Shown: positions 18,482 through 27,601 of the stretch, one piece after another
How positions within the stretch are numbered: position 1 is the stretch's first letter
How the letters are laid out: each line of letters opens with the position of its first letter
Source: Martelella mediterranea
GTDB lineage: Bacteria; Pseudomonadota; Alphaproteobacteria; Rhizobiales; Rhizobiaceae
Length of the DNA stretch: 64,000 bases
Assembly: GCA_003001975.1 (NCBI GenBank)
Contig: PVUG01000003.1
Coordinates: 310,001-374,000, forward strand
Direction of reading: 5' to 3'
Made by a program: the position numbers and the translations under genes
Notes under the pieces: generated by a model
What the model was told of the DNA's origin: nothing
Database searches by the model: none
The model's input: only the letters and a program-made list of their open reading frames with translations

Positions 18482-19459
18482 TCAGCGATGGTGACAGGCG
18501 ACGCGGTGTTCGGACGTTCCCCGCTTCGTCAATACCGGGTCGTCGGTGCGGCAGAGATCGGTCGCCAGCGGACAGCGCGTGTGGAAAGCGCAGCCCTTCG
18601 GCCGGTTGGTGGCGCTCGGGATATCCTCGCTCGTTGTCGAGAACGTATGGCGATTGCGCGGGTCGAGCGACGGGGCCGAACCCATCAGCAGCTCGGTATA
18701 GGGATGGAGCGGGCGTGAGAACAGCTGCTCCCTGGAACCGATCTCGACGATCCGGCCGAGATACATCACCGCGACGCGCGAGGAGATATGCTCGACCACT
18801 CCGAGATCATGCGAGACCGAAAGGTAGGAGACCCCGAGGTCGCGCTGCAAGTCCATCAGAAGGTTCAGAATCTGCGCCTGGACGGAAACATCGAGCGCGG
18901 AGACCGGTTCGTCGCAGACGATGACATCGGGCTTCAGAGCAAGCGCCCTGGCGATGCCGATCCGCTGCCGCTGTCCGCCTGAAAACTGGTGCGGATAGTT
19001 CTCGGCCTGGTCGGGACGAAGGCCGACGCGGCGCATCAGTTCGGCAACCGTCGCTGTGCGTTCGGCCGGCGTACCGATCCGGTGAATGTCGAGCGGCGCG
19101 CGAATGATGTCCTTCACCTTGTGGCGCGGGTTCAGCGAGGAAAACGGGTCCTGAAAGACAATCTGCATGTGACGGCGGTATTGCTTCACCGCAGCCCGGT
19201 CGAAGCCTTCGATTTCCCTGCCTTCGAAACGCACGCGACCACCCGTCGGCTGAACGAGCCCCATCAGCGCAAGGCCGGTGGTGGATTTGCCGCAGCCGCT
19301 CTCCCCGACGAGGCTCAGCGTTTCGCCACGCCCCAACGTAAAGGAGACGCCGTCAACCGCCTTTACGGCGCCGACCTGCCGTTTGAACACCCCGGCGCGG
19401 ATCGGAAAATGCACCTCGAGATCCTGTACCTCGAGCAGTGGAACGTCAGGCTGCATCAT
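18482..19459 (-). CDS. Dipeptide/oligopeptide ABC transporter ATPase, DppF/OppF type
   Basis: 325 aa; Walker A GESGCGKST, signature FSGGQRQRIGIARAL, Walker B VIVCDEP, and the C-terminal oligo_HPY region with cysteines (GCAFHTRCPLATDLC) that is typical of Dpp/Opp ATPases and can hold an iron-sulfur cluster. The start ATG 19459 gives the normal length and follows GGGAG. It overlaps the end of the DppD-like gene by 14 bp. A longer open reading upstream would lie inside that gene and is rejected. Confidence 0.9.
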   Translation of the reverse strand: MMQPDVPLLEVQDLEVHFPIRAGVFKRQVGAVKAVDGVSFTLGRGETLSLVGESGCGKSTTGLALMGLVQPTGGRVRFEGREIEGFDRAAVKQYRRHMQIVFQDPFSSLNPRHKVKDIIRAPLDIHRIGTPAERTATVAELMRRVGLRPDQAENYPHQFSGGQRQRIGIARALALKPDVIVCDEPVSALDVSVQAQILNLLMDLQRDLGVSYLSVSHDLGVVEHISSRVAVMYLGRIVEIGSREQLFSRPLHPYTELLMGSAPSLDPRNRHTFSTTSEDIPSATNRPKGCAFHTRCPLATDLCRTDDPVLTKRGTSEHRVACHHR

Positions 19460-20447
19460 CGTGCTCCCAGCAGGCGGCCCAGTGACCGGGGGCCTTTTCC
19501 TCAAATGGCGGGCGTTCGGCGCGACAACGCTCCGAGGCGTTCGGGCATCGCGACGCAAAGGCGCAGCCCTTCGGCAGATCGAAGAGCGGCGGCACGGTGC
19601 CCGGAATATCGGTCAGCCTGCCATCGGCACGGGCGACAGTCTTCGCGCGCGGCATCGCGCCCAGCAGCCCGCGCGTATAGGGGTGGAGCGGCCGGTCGAA
19701 CAGATCGTAGACGCTTGCCTCCTCGACGCGGCGGCCGGCATACATGACGATGACCTTGTCCGCGACCTCGGCCACGACGCCGAGATCATGGGTGATCAGG
19801 ATTTGCGCCGTCCCGAGCCGCTTCTGCAACTCGGAGATCAGACCGAGGATCTGAGCCTGGATCGTCACGTCGAGCGCCGTTGTCGGTTCGTCGGCGACGA
19901 TGATCTTCGGGTCGCAGGCAATCGCCAGCGCGATCATCGCGCGCTGACGCATGCCACCGGAAAGCTCGTGCGGATACTGTTTCGCCCGACGTTCCGGGTC
20001 CGGCATCTGCACCAGTTTCAACACTTCGACCACTCGGGCAAAGGCCGCCTTGCGTGAACACTTGCGGTGCTGGCGCACGGCCTCGATAATCTGCTCGCCG
20101 ACCGTCAACACCGGGTTCAATGCCGTCAGCGGCTCCTGAAAGATCATCGCGATCTTCTCGCCCCGCCAATCTTCAACCGTGCGGCGGGGAAGTTTCCGGA
20201 AATCCGTGCCATCAATCTCGATCGAACCGGCGGTGACACGCGCGGCCTCGGGCAGAAGCTGCATCAGCGAAAGCGCCGTCATCGATTTGCCACAGCCGGA
20301 CTCGCCGACGATGCAGAGCGTTTCCCCGGCGGCGACCGAAAGGTTCATCTCGGAGACGACGGGAAAGCTTCCGTGATCGGACGCGATCTCGATGTCGAGA
20401 TCGGTAACGCGGATGGCCGGAGCACGTGTCTCTGCGGTCTCAATCAT
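19446..20447 (-). CDS. Dipeptide/oligopeptide ABC transporter ATPase, DppD/OppD type
   Basis: 333 aa; Walker A GESGCGKSM, signature LSGGMRQRAMIALAI, Walker B IIVADEP, and the oligo_HPY tail GCAFASRCPNASERC. ATG 20447 is preferred, with GGAGA 5 nt upstream; a longer reading would start inside the REP region. It is separated from the upstream deacylase by about 330 bp that contain two inverted REP-like palindromes, so transcription from the upstream part of the operon may be attenuated or processed here. Confidence 0.9.
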   Translation of the reverse strand: MIETAETRAPAIRVTDLDIEIASDHGSFPVVSEMNLSVAAGETLCIVGESGCGKSMTALSLMQLLPEAARVTAGSIEIDGTDFRKLPRRTVEDWRGEKIAMIFQEPLTALNPVLTVGEQIIEAVRQHRKCSRKAAFARVVEVLKLVQMPDPERRAKQYPHELSGGMRQRAMIALAIACDPKIIVADEPTTALDVTIQAQILGLISELQKRLGTAQILITHDLGVVAEVADKVIVMYAGRRVEEASVYDLFDRPLHPYTRGLLGAMPRAKTVARADGRLTDIPGTVPPLFDLPKGCAFASRCPNASERCRAERPPFEEKAPGHWAACWEHDDAA

Positions 20448-20518
20448 GTCGGTCTCCAGGTTTGTTGCCTGCGCATACATTGCCTTCGCCACCACGCTTT
20501 CCATCCCTCTCTGCGTCA

Positions 20519-20660
20519 TCCTCGGGCTTGACCCGAGGATCTAAGAACGTCGCCCCACGAGAGGAGTGAATGAAGGAAGATGTCGTCGTGTAACCAACTG
20601 CCAAAGCCATTGTCTCTTCTCGCGGCAACGGTGATTGGATCCTCGGGTCAAGCCCGAGGA
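20519..20660. repeat. Pair of inverted REP-like palindromes
   Basis: Two copies of a hairpin with arms TCCTCGGG and CCCGAGGA around a 5-nt centre lie at 20519-20539 (centre CTTGA) and 20640-20660 (centre TCAAG). The second is the reverse complement of the first, and identity extends a few bases on each side. The 100 bp between them have no gene. Elements of this sequence type are common between genes in Hyphomicrobiales. Here they sit inside the peptide-import operon. Confidence 0.8.
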
Positions 20661-20774
20661 TGACGCCCGCTGAAAGGAAAGGGGAGCAAGAACGGGATAG
20701 GGCGTACAACAATCCTGTCTCCTTCATTGGCATCGCCGGCCGCCTATCGCGGGGAAAGGTGGCCGGTAGCGGGG

Positions 20775-21719
20775 TCAATCGGTCGCGCCCTCAAGATTGC
20801 CGACCATGAAACCATAGTCGCCAGCCTCGACGAGGTTGCGGGTCAGATGCTGCATGATCATGATGCCGTTCTCGTAAGGGCTTTTGATTTCCTCCAGCAC
20901 CTCGAATGTGAAGGGGCTGATCACGCGGCCGAGCAGATCGCCGCCCTTGATGAATTCGCCATTGGCCGGGCAAAGCGGCTCCAGCCAGCCACCATGGGTC
21001 GGTCGGATGCCGGTCAGTTCGGTCACGACCGTCTGCTTCGGCGGGGCAACGGGCTCGCCCTCGATGGCGCCAAGCGTCTTCAGCATGTTGAGGAGGCCAT
21101 CGACGGTGCGCTTGATATAGGGGCGCTGATCGACGATGCCGCCGCCAAGTTCGATCACGGCGACAGGGATATTGCGCTCCTGCACGGTGACGGCCGTTGT
21201 GGTACCGCCGAAAACAGTGCCGCTTTTGCCTTGCGTGGGACGATAGAGCACCTTCGAGCCGAAAGCGCGCGAAAGCGCGTCATTGTTCCAGATATAGACG
21301 TAATCGACGGTCGGGCGGTCGGTGCCCGAATGCAGGTCGATGTGAACGTCTATCTTGCGCAGGAATTCATTGGCGAAGCAGTAGGCAAGCTGCTGGCTGT
21401 AGGTGCCCGTCGGCGAGCCCGGAAACTGTCGGTTGAGATCATTTTCGTCATTCGGCGCGAAACGGTGGTTGACGGCCATGGCATAGGGATTGACCACCGG
21501 GACAAGCACGACCTTTCCCTTCAAAGGCAGGTCCTTGATGATACGGTAGAGTTCGAGAATGGCCTGCGAGCCGGTATTCTCATTGCCGTGGATGGCGGCC
21601 GAAATGCCGATCGTCGGGCCATCCGTCTCGCCGGCAAGTTCATGCATCAGGATCGAGGCTTCATTGCCATTGGCGTGGGTGGTGAACACCTTGCGGATCG
21701 GAGTGATGGATTTGACCAT
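20775..21719 (-). CDS. Succinylglutamate desuccinylase/aspartoacylase-family deacylase
   Basis: 314-aa zinc-dependent carboxypeptidase-fold hydrolase. Zinc ligands are H44 and E47 in AAIHGNEN and the His of IDLHSG; the NDLNRQFPG motif binds the substrate carboxylate. Relatives (AspA, AstE, DoeB) remove an acyl group from an N-acyl amino acid. The C-terminal half has the usual beta-barrel lid (GGDLLGRVISPFTFEVLEEI). It lies 24 bp downstream of the dppC-like permease in the same operon, so the imported compound, or a product of the M24 enzyme, may be N-acylated. Confidence 0.85.
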   Translation of the reverse strand: MVKSITPIRKVFTTHANGNEASILMHELAGETDGPTIGISAAIHGNENTGSQAILELYRIIKDLPLKGKVVLVPVVNPYAMAVNHRFAPNDENDLNRQFPGSPTGTYSQQLAYCFANEFLRKIDVHIDLHSGTDRPTVDYVYIWNNDALSRAFGSKVLYRPTQGKSGTVFGGTTTAVTVQERNIPVAVIELGGGIVDQRPYIKRTVDGLLNMLKTLGAIEGEPVAPPKQTVVTELTGIRPTHGGWLEPLCPANGEFIKGGDLLGRVISPFTFEVLEEIKSPYENGIMIMQHLTRNLVEAGDYGFMVGNLEGATD

Positions 21720-21743
21720 GTTTTGGCAGTCCTTTTCTTGATG

Positions 21744-22595
21744 TTATCTGGTCTTGCCGCCGCCACGCGAAAGCTGGCGCGGATCAAGGATATCTCTCAG
21801 CCCGTCTCCGAGCAGGTTGAAGCCGAGCACCGAAATCATGATGGTTGCGCCGGCGATGATCGAAAGCCACGGTTCGTCGCGGATGAAGCGGGTGCCGTAG
21901 GCGAGCGTCCACCCCCAGGTCGGTGTCGGCGGCGGCAGGCCGAACCCCAGGAAGCTCAGCGCGGATTCCGAGATGATCGCCGTGCCGACGCCGAGCGAGG
22001 CCAGCACGATGATCGGCCCCCATGTGTTCGGCAGAAGTTCGCGGAAGATGATCCGGGCGGGACTGGCGCCGACGGCTTTTGCGGCCTGCACGTAATTCTG
22101 TTCGCGCAGCACCAGCGTCGCGGCCCGAACCACGCGGGCATATTCCGTCCAGTTGACCACGATGATGGCGAAGGCGATGTTGAAAATGCCCGGCCCCATG
22201 ACCGCGACAATGGCAAGTGCCAGGATCAGCGGCGGGAAGCCCAGGAACACATCCGTCACCCGCATCAGCACATTGTCGACCCAGCCGCCGAAATAGCCGG
22301 AGACAAGACCGACAATGGTGCCGACAACAGCGGCGACCACGACAGAAATCAGGGCAATCGTCATGGAAACCCGGGCGCCATAGACGAGACGGGACCAAAG
22401 GTCGCGGCCGAAATTGTCTGTGCCAAGGATGTGGCCGGTGCCGGGCCAGGCAAAACGGTGCAGCATGTCCATTTTCGCCACATCATGGGTGGCGATAAAC
22501 GGTGCAAAGATTGCCGCAAGCACGATTGAAAGCGAGATCAGGCCGCCGACGACGAGCGAGGAATTGCGAAGCGGTTTGGGAACTCTCATTGCCAT
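21744..22595 (-). CDS. Dipeptide ABC transporter permease, DppC type
   Basis: 283-aa permease with the DppC/OppC N-terminal helix, LGTDNFGRDLWSRLVYGARV and the EAA loop EQNYVQAAKAVGASPARIIF. The ATG at 22595 overlaps the DppB stop as TGATG, so the permeases are translationally coupled; a GTG one codon upstream is possible. It is followed by the AspA/AstE-like deacylase. Confidence 0.9.
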   Translation of the reverse strand: MAMRVPKPLRNSSLVVGGLISLSIVLAAIFAPFIATHDVAKMDMLHRFAWPGTGHILGTDNFGRDLWSRLVYGARVSMTIALISVVVAAVVGTIVGLVSGYFGGWVDNVLMRVTDVFLGFPPLILALAIVAVMGPGIFNIAFAIIVVNWTEYARVVRAATLVLREQNYVQAAKAVGASPARIIFRELLPNTWGPIIVLASLGVGTAIISESALSFLGFGLPPPTPTWGWTLAYGTRFIRDEPWLSIIAGATIMISVLGFNLLGDGLRDILDPRQLSRGGGKTR

Positions 22596-23575
22596 CACCC
22601 GAGCCTGATGCGCGGGTCGACCGCGGCATAGAGAAGATCAACGATCAGGTTCACCAGCGCGAACAGAAGCGCAAAAGTGAGCACGATCCCCTGAATCAGC
22701 GGCAGGTCGCGCTGCGAGATCGCGGTGATGGTCAGCTGACCGAGCCCGGGCCAGGCGAAGATGCTTTCCGTCAGCACCGCCCCGCCGAGCAGCGCCCCGA
22801 ACCTGAGACCGATGATCGACAGCACCGGCAGCAACGCATTGCGAAGCGCATGGCGGATCACCACCTGAGGGCGCCGCAAGCCCTTGGCATAGGCGGTGCG
22901 GACAAAGTCCTCGCGCATCACCTCCAGCATCGAAGCACGCACAAGGCGGGAAATGACGGCGGCGGAATTGGCAGCAAGCGCCAGCGCCGGAAGCGCGATA
23001 TGTTTCAGCGAATCCGACAGCGGCGTCAGATTGCCGGTGAAGGCGTAACCGAACGAGGGCACGATCCCCTCGCCGCGCCCCACCGCCGGAAGCCAGCCGA
23101 GCTGCACTGCAAAGGCCAGCATCAGCAGCAGGCCGAGCCAGTAGACCGGCATCGAAACGCCGAGCTGGGCAAACAGCATGGCGAAACTGTCGATCCACGA
23201 CCCCTGCCGCATGGCCGCCAGAACGCCGAGCACCATGCTGATAACAACCGCGATGATCAGCGATACGAAGGCCAGTTCAAGCGTTGCCGGAAGACGGTCG
23301 GCAATGATTTTCGCCACCGGCTCATTCTGAAAGATCGACATTCCCATGTCGCCTCTCAACAGATGGGCAAAATAGGAAAGCAGGCGCTGATACCACGGCA
23401 GATCAAGCCCAAGCGCAGAGCGCAGGCTTGCGATCCCTTCCGGACTGGCCTCCTGGCCCAGGAGAACGGCGGCCGGATCGCCGGGGATCAGCAACAACAG
23501 GCAGAAGGTGACGATGACGGTCCCGGTCGCCATCGGGATCAGCAACAACAGACGCCGGATCACATAGGCTGGCAT
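22595..23575 (-). CDS. Dipeptide ABC transporter permease, DppB type
   Basis: 326-aa permease beginning MPAYVIRRLLLLIPMATGTV, the standard DppB start, with the LGLDLPWYQRLLSYFAHLLR periplasmic segment and the EAA loop FVRTAYAKGLRRPQVVIRHA. Six membrane helices can be traced. It lies 30 bp behind the M24 gene and overlaps the DppC gene by one base. Confidence 0.9.
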   Translation of the reverse strand: MPAYVIRRLLLLIPMATGTVIVTFCLLLLIPGDPAAVLLGQEASPEGIASLRSALGLDLPWYQRLLSYFAHLLRGDMGMSIFQNEPVAKIIADRLPATLELAFVSLIIAVVISMVLGVLAAMRQGSWIDSFAMLFAQLGVSMPVYWLGLLLMLAFAVQLGWLPAVGRGEGIVPSFGYAFTGNLTPLSDSLKHIALPALALAANSAAVISRLVRASMLEVMREDFVRTAYAKGLRRPQVVIRHALRNALLPVLSIIGLRFGALLGGAVLTESIFAWPGLGQLTITAISQRDLPLIQGIVLTFALLFALVNLIVDLLYAAVDPRIRLG

Positions 23576-23605
23576 GGGCGACCTCCCGCTCGATTTCTGG
23601 TCACG

Positions 23606-24781
23606 TCAGGCAATGATCACGTCCTCAAGCGCACGCGGATAGTGCGTCATGCTGTCAGGGCCATCGGCGGTCACCAGCACGGTGTCGGCGATGCGATAGC
23701 CGGCAAAGTCGGGCACGAAGATCGCCGGTTCCGACGATGTGATCATGCCGGGCTCGAGGATGGTTTCGTCGCCCGCTTCCACCCATGGCGGTTCGTGAAA
23801 CATGATGCCCATGCCATGTCCGACGCGATGCAGAAGGTAGTCGTTCATGCCGGCGTCGCGAATATAGGCAAGCGCCCGGTTGTCGGCGGATGCGCAGGTT
23901 TCGCCCGCGACAAGTCCCGCCGTTCCGATACGCTGCGCCTCGGAGGCAACGGCATAATGCTGTTGCTGTATCTTCGTCGGCTCGCCGATAAACAGCGTCC
24001 GCTCGCTTTCGGCAGCACGGCCACCGACGCGACAGCCGAGCGAAAGGATGATGCTTTCACCGCGCTGGACCGGATTTCCGGACGGCATGCCATGCGGAAA
24101 GGCCGAACGCGCGCCGGAATAGACAAGACCGCTCGCAAGCCCCTGCACCAGCATCACGCTTTCATGGTCTTCATGCATGATCTTCATGGCATGGCGGGAA
24201 ACATAGGATTCGATCTCGATCTCGCTGGGCAGTGCTCCGCCCGAGGCCATGGCATCGGCAATCAGCGCCACGCCGGCCGTGACCATCTCGTCGGCAATCC
24301 GCGACGCCTCGCGGTGAAGCACAACCTCTTCGGGATACTTTCTCAGGCGCATTTTCTGGACGATATCGCTCGCCACAACGCGCGACGCATTCGGAAACGC
24401 GTGTTCGATGGGCGCGACGCGGGCAAGCGAGATCGCCGCGGAATAGGCGACCGTTCCCCGCACCTCCGGAAATGCCCTGCCAAGCACATCCGACCATTTG
24501 TCGACGCCGGGAAACTCGAAATAAACAATCGGTTCGGCGGCGATATTCTGATGCGCCGCGTGCGCTTCCTCAAGCTTCGGAATCAGGAGACAGGCACGAT
24601 CCCGCGTGATCGCGAAAACCACCGGCCGTTCCGTCGTGTAGTGGGAGAAGCCCGTCGTGTAGATCACATCGTCGTTGGAATCGAGCAGCAGCAGATCGAT
24701 GCCGGCCGCGTCCATCCTGGCGCGGATGTCGGCATGCACCTTTGCGTAAAAATCCGGTCCGAGAACCTGTCTGAAAGCCAT
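23606..24781 (-). CDS. M24-family creatinase/ectoine-hydrolase-like protein with atypical metal site
   Basis: 391-aa pita-bread fold protein (creatinase N-terminal domain about residues 15-150, M24 domain about 165-385). ATG 24781 is chosen, with AGGA upstream. The M24 histidines are present (FPHGMPSGN and VGHGMGIMFHEPPW) as is the SSEPAIFVPDFAGYRIADTV end. The segment that normally provides two Asp metal ligands reads SIILSLGCRVGGRAAESERT, so both Asp are missing. This is the pattern of metal-free creatinase and of DoeA-like hydrolases rather than of Xaa-Pro aminopeptidase. It lies between the binding protein and permease genes of the peptide importer, suggesting hydrolysis of the imported C-N bond. 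Confidence 0.8.
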   Translation of the reverse strand: MAFRQVLGPDFYAKVHADIRARMDAAGIDLLLLDSNDDVIYTTGFSHYTTERPVVFAITRDRACLLIPKLEEAHAAHQNIAAEPIVYFEFPGVDKWSDVLGRAFPEVRGTVAYSAAISLARVAPIEHAFPNASRVVASDIVQKMRLRKYPEEVVLHREASRIADEMVTAGVALIADAMASGGALPSEIEIESYVSRHAMKIMHEDHESVMLVQGLASGLVYSGARSAFPHGMPSGNPVQRGESIILSLGCRVGGRAAESERTLFIGEPTKIQQQHYAVASEAQRIGTAGLVAGETCASADNRALAYIRDAGMNDYLLHRVGHGMGIMFHEPPWVEAGDETILEPGMITSSEPAIFVPDFAGYRIADTVLVTADGPDSMTHYPRALEDVIIA

Positions 24782-24857
24782 GATTTGGTATCCTGTGAAG
24801 GGACGGATCCCATTCAAATTGTCTGAAAGAAGCAGAGCATGCGGCCTTGCCCCATCG

Positions 24858-24879
24858 ATCTCCCCCTCGAGGGGGAGAT
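24858..24879. repeat. 22-bp perfect palindrome in an intergenic gap
   Basis: ATCTCCCCCTC and its complement GAGGGGGAGAT form a perfect palindrome between the M24 gene and the binding-protein gene. It resembles short intergenic palindromes seen in rhizobial genomes and lies about 40 bp from a second one. Confidence 0.6.
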
Positions 24880-24916
24880 TCAGGTGTGTGCCGGGTCCGC
24901 CTCACGCGCTGCCGCT

Positions 24917-24937
24917 CCCTCGGGCTTGCCCCGAGGG
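24917..24937. repeat. REP-like palindrome, third copy of the type
   Basis: CCCTCGGG, CTTGC, CCCGAGGG is a close relative of the two palindromes at 20519-20660; the flank GTGACGCC also resembles GATGACGCC there. It lies 60 bp downstream of the binding-protein stop, where it may protect or terminate that transcript. Confidence 0.7.
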
Positions 24938-24995
24938 TGACGCCAGCGAAAAAGGCCGGCGCCGTCTGCAACCTTCGTCGCCCGGGAGCAGAACG

Positions 24996-26534
24996 TTACT
25001 GCCCAAGCCCGATCAGGCCACGGAAGGTTCCGCGCGGACTGGCGACGACCTCGAAGGGAATGTCCTGCGCATAAAACAGCTGATAGCCCTGATCGGAGAT
25101 GATGTAGTAGGGCAGATCTTCGGCAAGGATCGCCGCAGCCTTCTGGTAGGCCGCCGTGCGTTCGGCCTGATCCAGGCTGGAACGGCCTTCCTTCAGCGCG
25201 GCATCGACATCCGGATTGGAATATCCGCCCCAGTTCGTCGAACCGCCCGTCGTGAGCTGGGCAAAGAGCAGGCGATCCGGGTCGACGATATTCAGCCAGC
25301 CAAGCAGCGCGATTTGATGCTCGCCCTTCTGGACATAATTGGTCGAAAAGGTCGGCCAGTCGGATATCTTCACCTCGGCATTGACGCCGGCCTGCTGCAT
25401 CATGGCCTGAATGAATTCGACAGACTGGATTCGGTTCGGATCCTCGCTGTGGGTCGAAAGCATCACCGTCAGCGGCTTGCCGTCCTTGTCGAGGATGCCG
25501 TCGCCATCCGTGTCGCTCCAGCCCATGTCATTGAGCTTGGCAATCGCGCCCTCAAGGTCAAATCCGGGCTGCGTCACATCCGGCGTATAGGCCCACGATG
25601 TCGGCATCAGAACCGATGTCGCGACCTCATCCACGCCCTGATAGATCTGGTTCACGATCGTGTCCTGATCGACCAGCATGGCAAGTGCCTGACGCATTTC
25701 CGGATCGGACAACAGCGGATCGGAGACATTGAAATTCAGGTAGGTCACGCCAAGACCGGGCATGATGGCATTATCGAACCGGTCATCACTTTCCAGACGC
25801 TTGATATCCTGCGGCGAAAGCGGAGACTGGATCGCATCGAGATCACCGGCTTCCAGCGCCTGCGCGCGCGACGTGTTGTCGGCGATGATCTGGATGGTGG
25901 CATCCTCGACCTTGGGCGCTGCACCCCAATAGTTTTCGTTGACGGCAAGCTCGATATTGCTGCCGCGGTTCCAGGCGGAAAGCGTCATCGGGCCGGCGCC
26001 GAGCGGGTCGGTGGCGAGGTCGCGCCCGCCCTCGACGGCAGCCTTCGAGACAATGCCCATATCGAGGTAGGACAATAGCGGCGCATAGGGTGCCGAAAGC
26101 GTGAACTTCACGGTCTGCGGATCGATCGCCTCGACCATCTCGATCGGAGTGTAGAGTGTGCGCTGCGGCGCATTGAAGTCGGGATCGAGGATCGTTTCAA
26201 ATGTGTACACGACATCATCGGCCGTCAGCGGCGAACCGTCGGAAAAGGTCAGGTCCGGGCGAAGCTTGAAGATGATGGTGGTCGGGTCCGGGCTTTCCCA
26301 GCTTTCGGCAAGCTCGGGCTGCGGCTCGAGCGATGAAGACAGGTCAACGAGGCCGGAATAGATCAGGTTTGCGGTGCGCTGCGCCGTGGTGTCACGGGTC
26401 AGTCTCGGGTCCAGCGTGCCGGCATCGACATCGGTGCCGATAACGATTGTTTCCATATCAGCCGCAAGGCTGACGTTAGCGGGCCCGAACGCCATGACGA
26501 CAGCGAGCGAAGCGGAAAGAAGAAGCGGTTTCAT
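24996..26534 (-). CDS. Peptide-type ABC transporter substrate-binding protein (family 5)
   Basis: 512-aa SBP_bac_5 protein. A Sec signal (MKPLLLSASLAVVMAFGP, cleavage probable after SLAA) precedes the typical start IVIGTDVDAGTLDPRLTRDT and the LAESWESPDPTTIIFKLRP strand pair. ATG 26534 with GAGGG 7 nt upstream is preferred to the TTG one codon earlier. It is followed by 214 bp with two palindromes and then by the M24 and permease genes. It sits 29 bp behind gntR, so promoter control at gntR probably extends to the importer. One short stretch, DTDGDGILDKDGK, resembles a calcium-binding loop. Confidence 0.9.
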   Translation of the reverse strand: MKPLLLSASLAVVMAFGPANVSLAADMETIVIGTDVDAGTLDPRLTRDTTAQRTANLIYSGLVDLSSSLEPQPELAESWESPDPTTIIFKLRPDLTFSDGSPLTADDVVYTFETILDPDFNAPQRTLYTPIEMVEAIDPQTVKFTLSAPYAPLLSYLDMGIVSKAAVEGGRDLATDPLGAGPMTLSAWNRGSNIELAVNENYWGAAPKVEDATIQIIADNTSRAQALEAGDLDAIQSPLSPQDIKRLESDDRFDNAIMPGLGVTYLNFNVSDPLLSDPEMRQALAMLVDQDTIVNQIYQGVDEVATSVLMPTSWAYTPDVTQPGFDLEGAIAKLNDMGWSDTDGDGILDKDGKPLTVMLSTHSEDPNRIQSVEFIQAMMQQAGVNAEVKISDWPTFSTNYVQKGEHQIALLGWLNIVDPDRLLFAQLTTGGSTNWGGYSNPDVDAALKEGRSSLDQAERTAAYQKAAAILAEDLPYYIISDQGYQLFYAQDIPFEVVASPRGTFRGLIGLGQ

Positions 26535-26563
26535 CAAGTTTCCCTCTGGTTAGGTTATTGCGC

Positions 26564-27589
26564 TTATCCTGCGGCCTTCTTTGGCGAGCCTTTGAGGTCA
26601 GCGGTTTTGGGTAGGCTGCTCTTGCGGCGAAGCTGAGCGAGCCGGGGCACGAGAATGCTTTCGACATGCCCGTGATCGGGAGCATGCCGGTATTCGAAAC
26701 AGAACGTTCCCGGAGCCGTGCGGTCGGCCACCTCGTCCGCGCCCGATGCGTAGACAACGGCATCGCAGCGCGACAGCGTTTCCTCAAGATCCGGCGCCGT
26801 CGACCACGTGACCGTGATGTCGGAGACATGCGGCGCGAACTCGCGCACGCTCGGGCGCATGATGGCGATGTATTCCTGGAAATGCGTGACGGCAGCCACC
26901 CGCGTGCGCGGGTCGAGCCCGGCAAGGTTCTGTCGCGTCTTTTGCGACGGGATGAACTGGAGCCCCAGCACATCGGCGTTCGGCGCCAGCCCCTGAACCT
27001 CGGCTTCCCGGTGCAGGAAGGTCAGCACCAGATCGGCATTTTCGCAGTTTTCCTGCCATTCGGCGCTCCGCTTGAGCGTTTCAAGCGTTACCAGCCGCAC
27101 ATGATCGCGTTGCGAGAACACCGGTCTCAGCTCTTCGATATAGTCGCGTCCCGGGCCTTCAAAGATGCAGACGAAGATAACCTCCAGCGCGGCCTCGTCC
27201 CTGGGCATGCTCGCCTGCGCATTGATCATCGAGACAAGCGACATGGTCGAAAGACCGAGCCTGTCCGCCTTCCCGATCAACCGGGCGATATCGCCCTGCA
27301 GATCCTCGATGGGAAGTGCGTCGCGGTTGCGGTGATGGGCGCCGAGCACCGAATAGGCGCCGAGACCGGGCCGCATCTCCACAAGACCGGCGTCGCGAAG
27401 CTTCTTGTAAACCTCGGCGACCGTCATCGGCGCGATACCGAGATCGCCGGCCAGTTGCCGCACCGAGGGCAATTTGGTGCCGTTCGGAATATTGCCGAAA
27501 GCCAGAGTGTAGCTCATCAGCCCGTGCAGCTGCGTGCCGACCGGGACCGGAAGCGATTTATCAATACTCGTGGCATCGATCCGAAACAT
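26564..27589 (-). CDS. GntR-type transcriptional regulator
   Basis: 341 aa from ATG 27589, which follows GGAAAG. The N-terminal winged helix (about residues 12-80, GNIPNGTKLPSVRQLAGDLG then MTVAEVYKKLRDAGLVEMRP) is of GntR type. The long C-terminal part is neither FCD nor UTRA by eye and looks like a periplasmic-binding or receiver-like alpha/beta fold (LVLTFLHREAEVQGLAPNAD). It heads the peptide-import operon and diverges from the aldo/keto reductase. Two identical inverted ATTAGTACACC sequences, with a GT-AC core as in GntR operators, flank the shared promoter region, so it probably controls both directions. Confidence 0.85.
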   Translation of the reverse strand: MFRIDATSIDKSLPVPVGTQLHGLMSYTLAFGNIPNGTKLPSVRQLAGDLGIAPMTVAEVYKKLRDAGLVEMRPGLGAYSVLGAHHRNRDALPIEDLQGDIARLIGKADRLGLSTMSLVSMINAQASMPRDEAALEVIFVCIFEGPGRDYIEELRPVFSQRDHVRLVTLETLKRSAEWQENCENADLVLTFLHREAEVQGLAPNADVLGLQFIPSQKTRQNLAGLDPRTRVAAVTHFQEYIAIMRPSVREFAPHVSDITVTWSTAPDLEETLSRCDAVVYASGADEVADRTAPGTFCFEYRHAPDHGHVESILVPRLAQLRRKSSLPKTADLKGSPKKAAG

Positions 27590-27601
27590 GTGTTCTTTCC
27601 A

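Noticed and set aside
20727-22529. 600-codon open frame on the plus strand
   Set aside because: Antisense to the deacylase and dppC-like genes, low-complexity composition, no motif.
22502-24826. 774-codon open frame on the plus strand
   Set aside because: It lies opposite the dppB- and M24-like genes, is rich in Arg, His, Gln and Asp with no fold or motif, and is the antisense shadow expected in GC-rich DNA.
20519-24937. Palindromic repeats as a CRISPR array
   Set aside because: Copies are few, widely spaced, in both orientations and without regular spacers; no cas genes are present. No CRISPR array was seen anywhere in the window.
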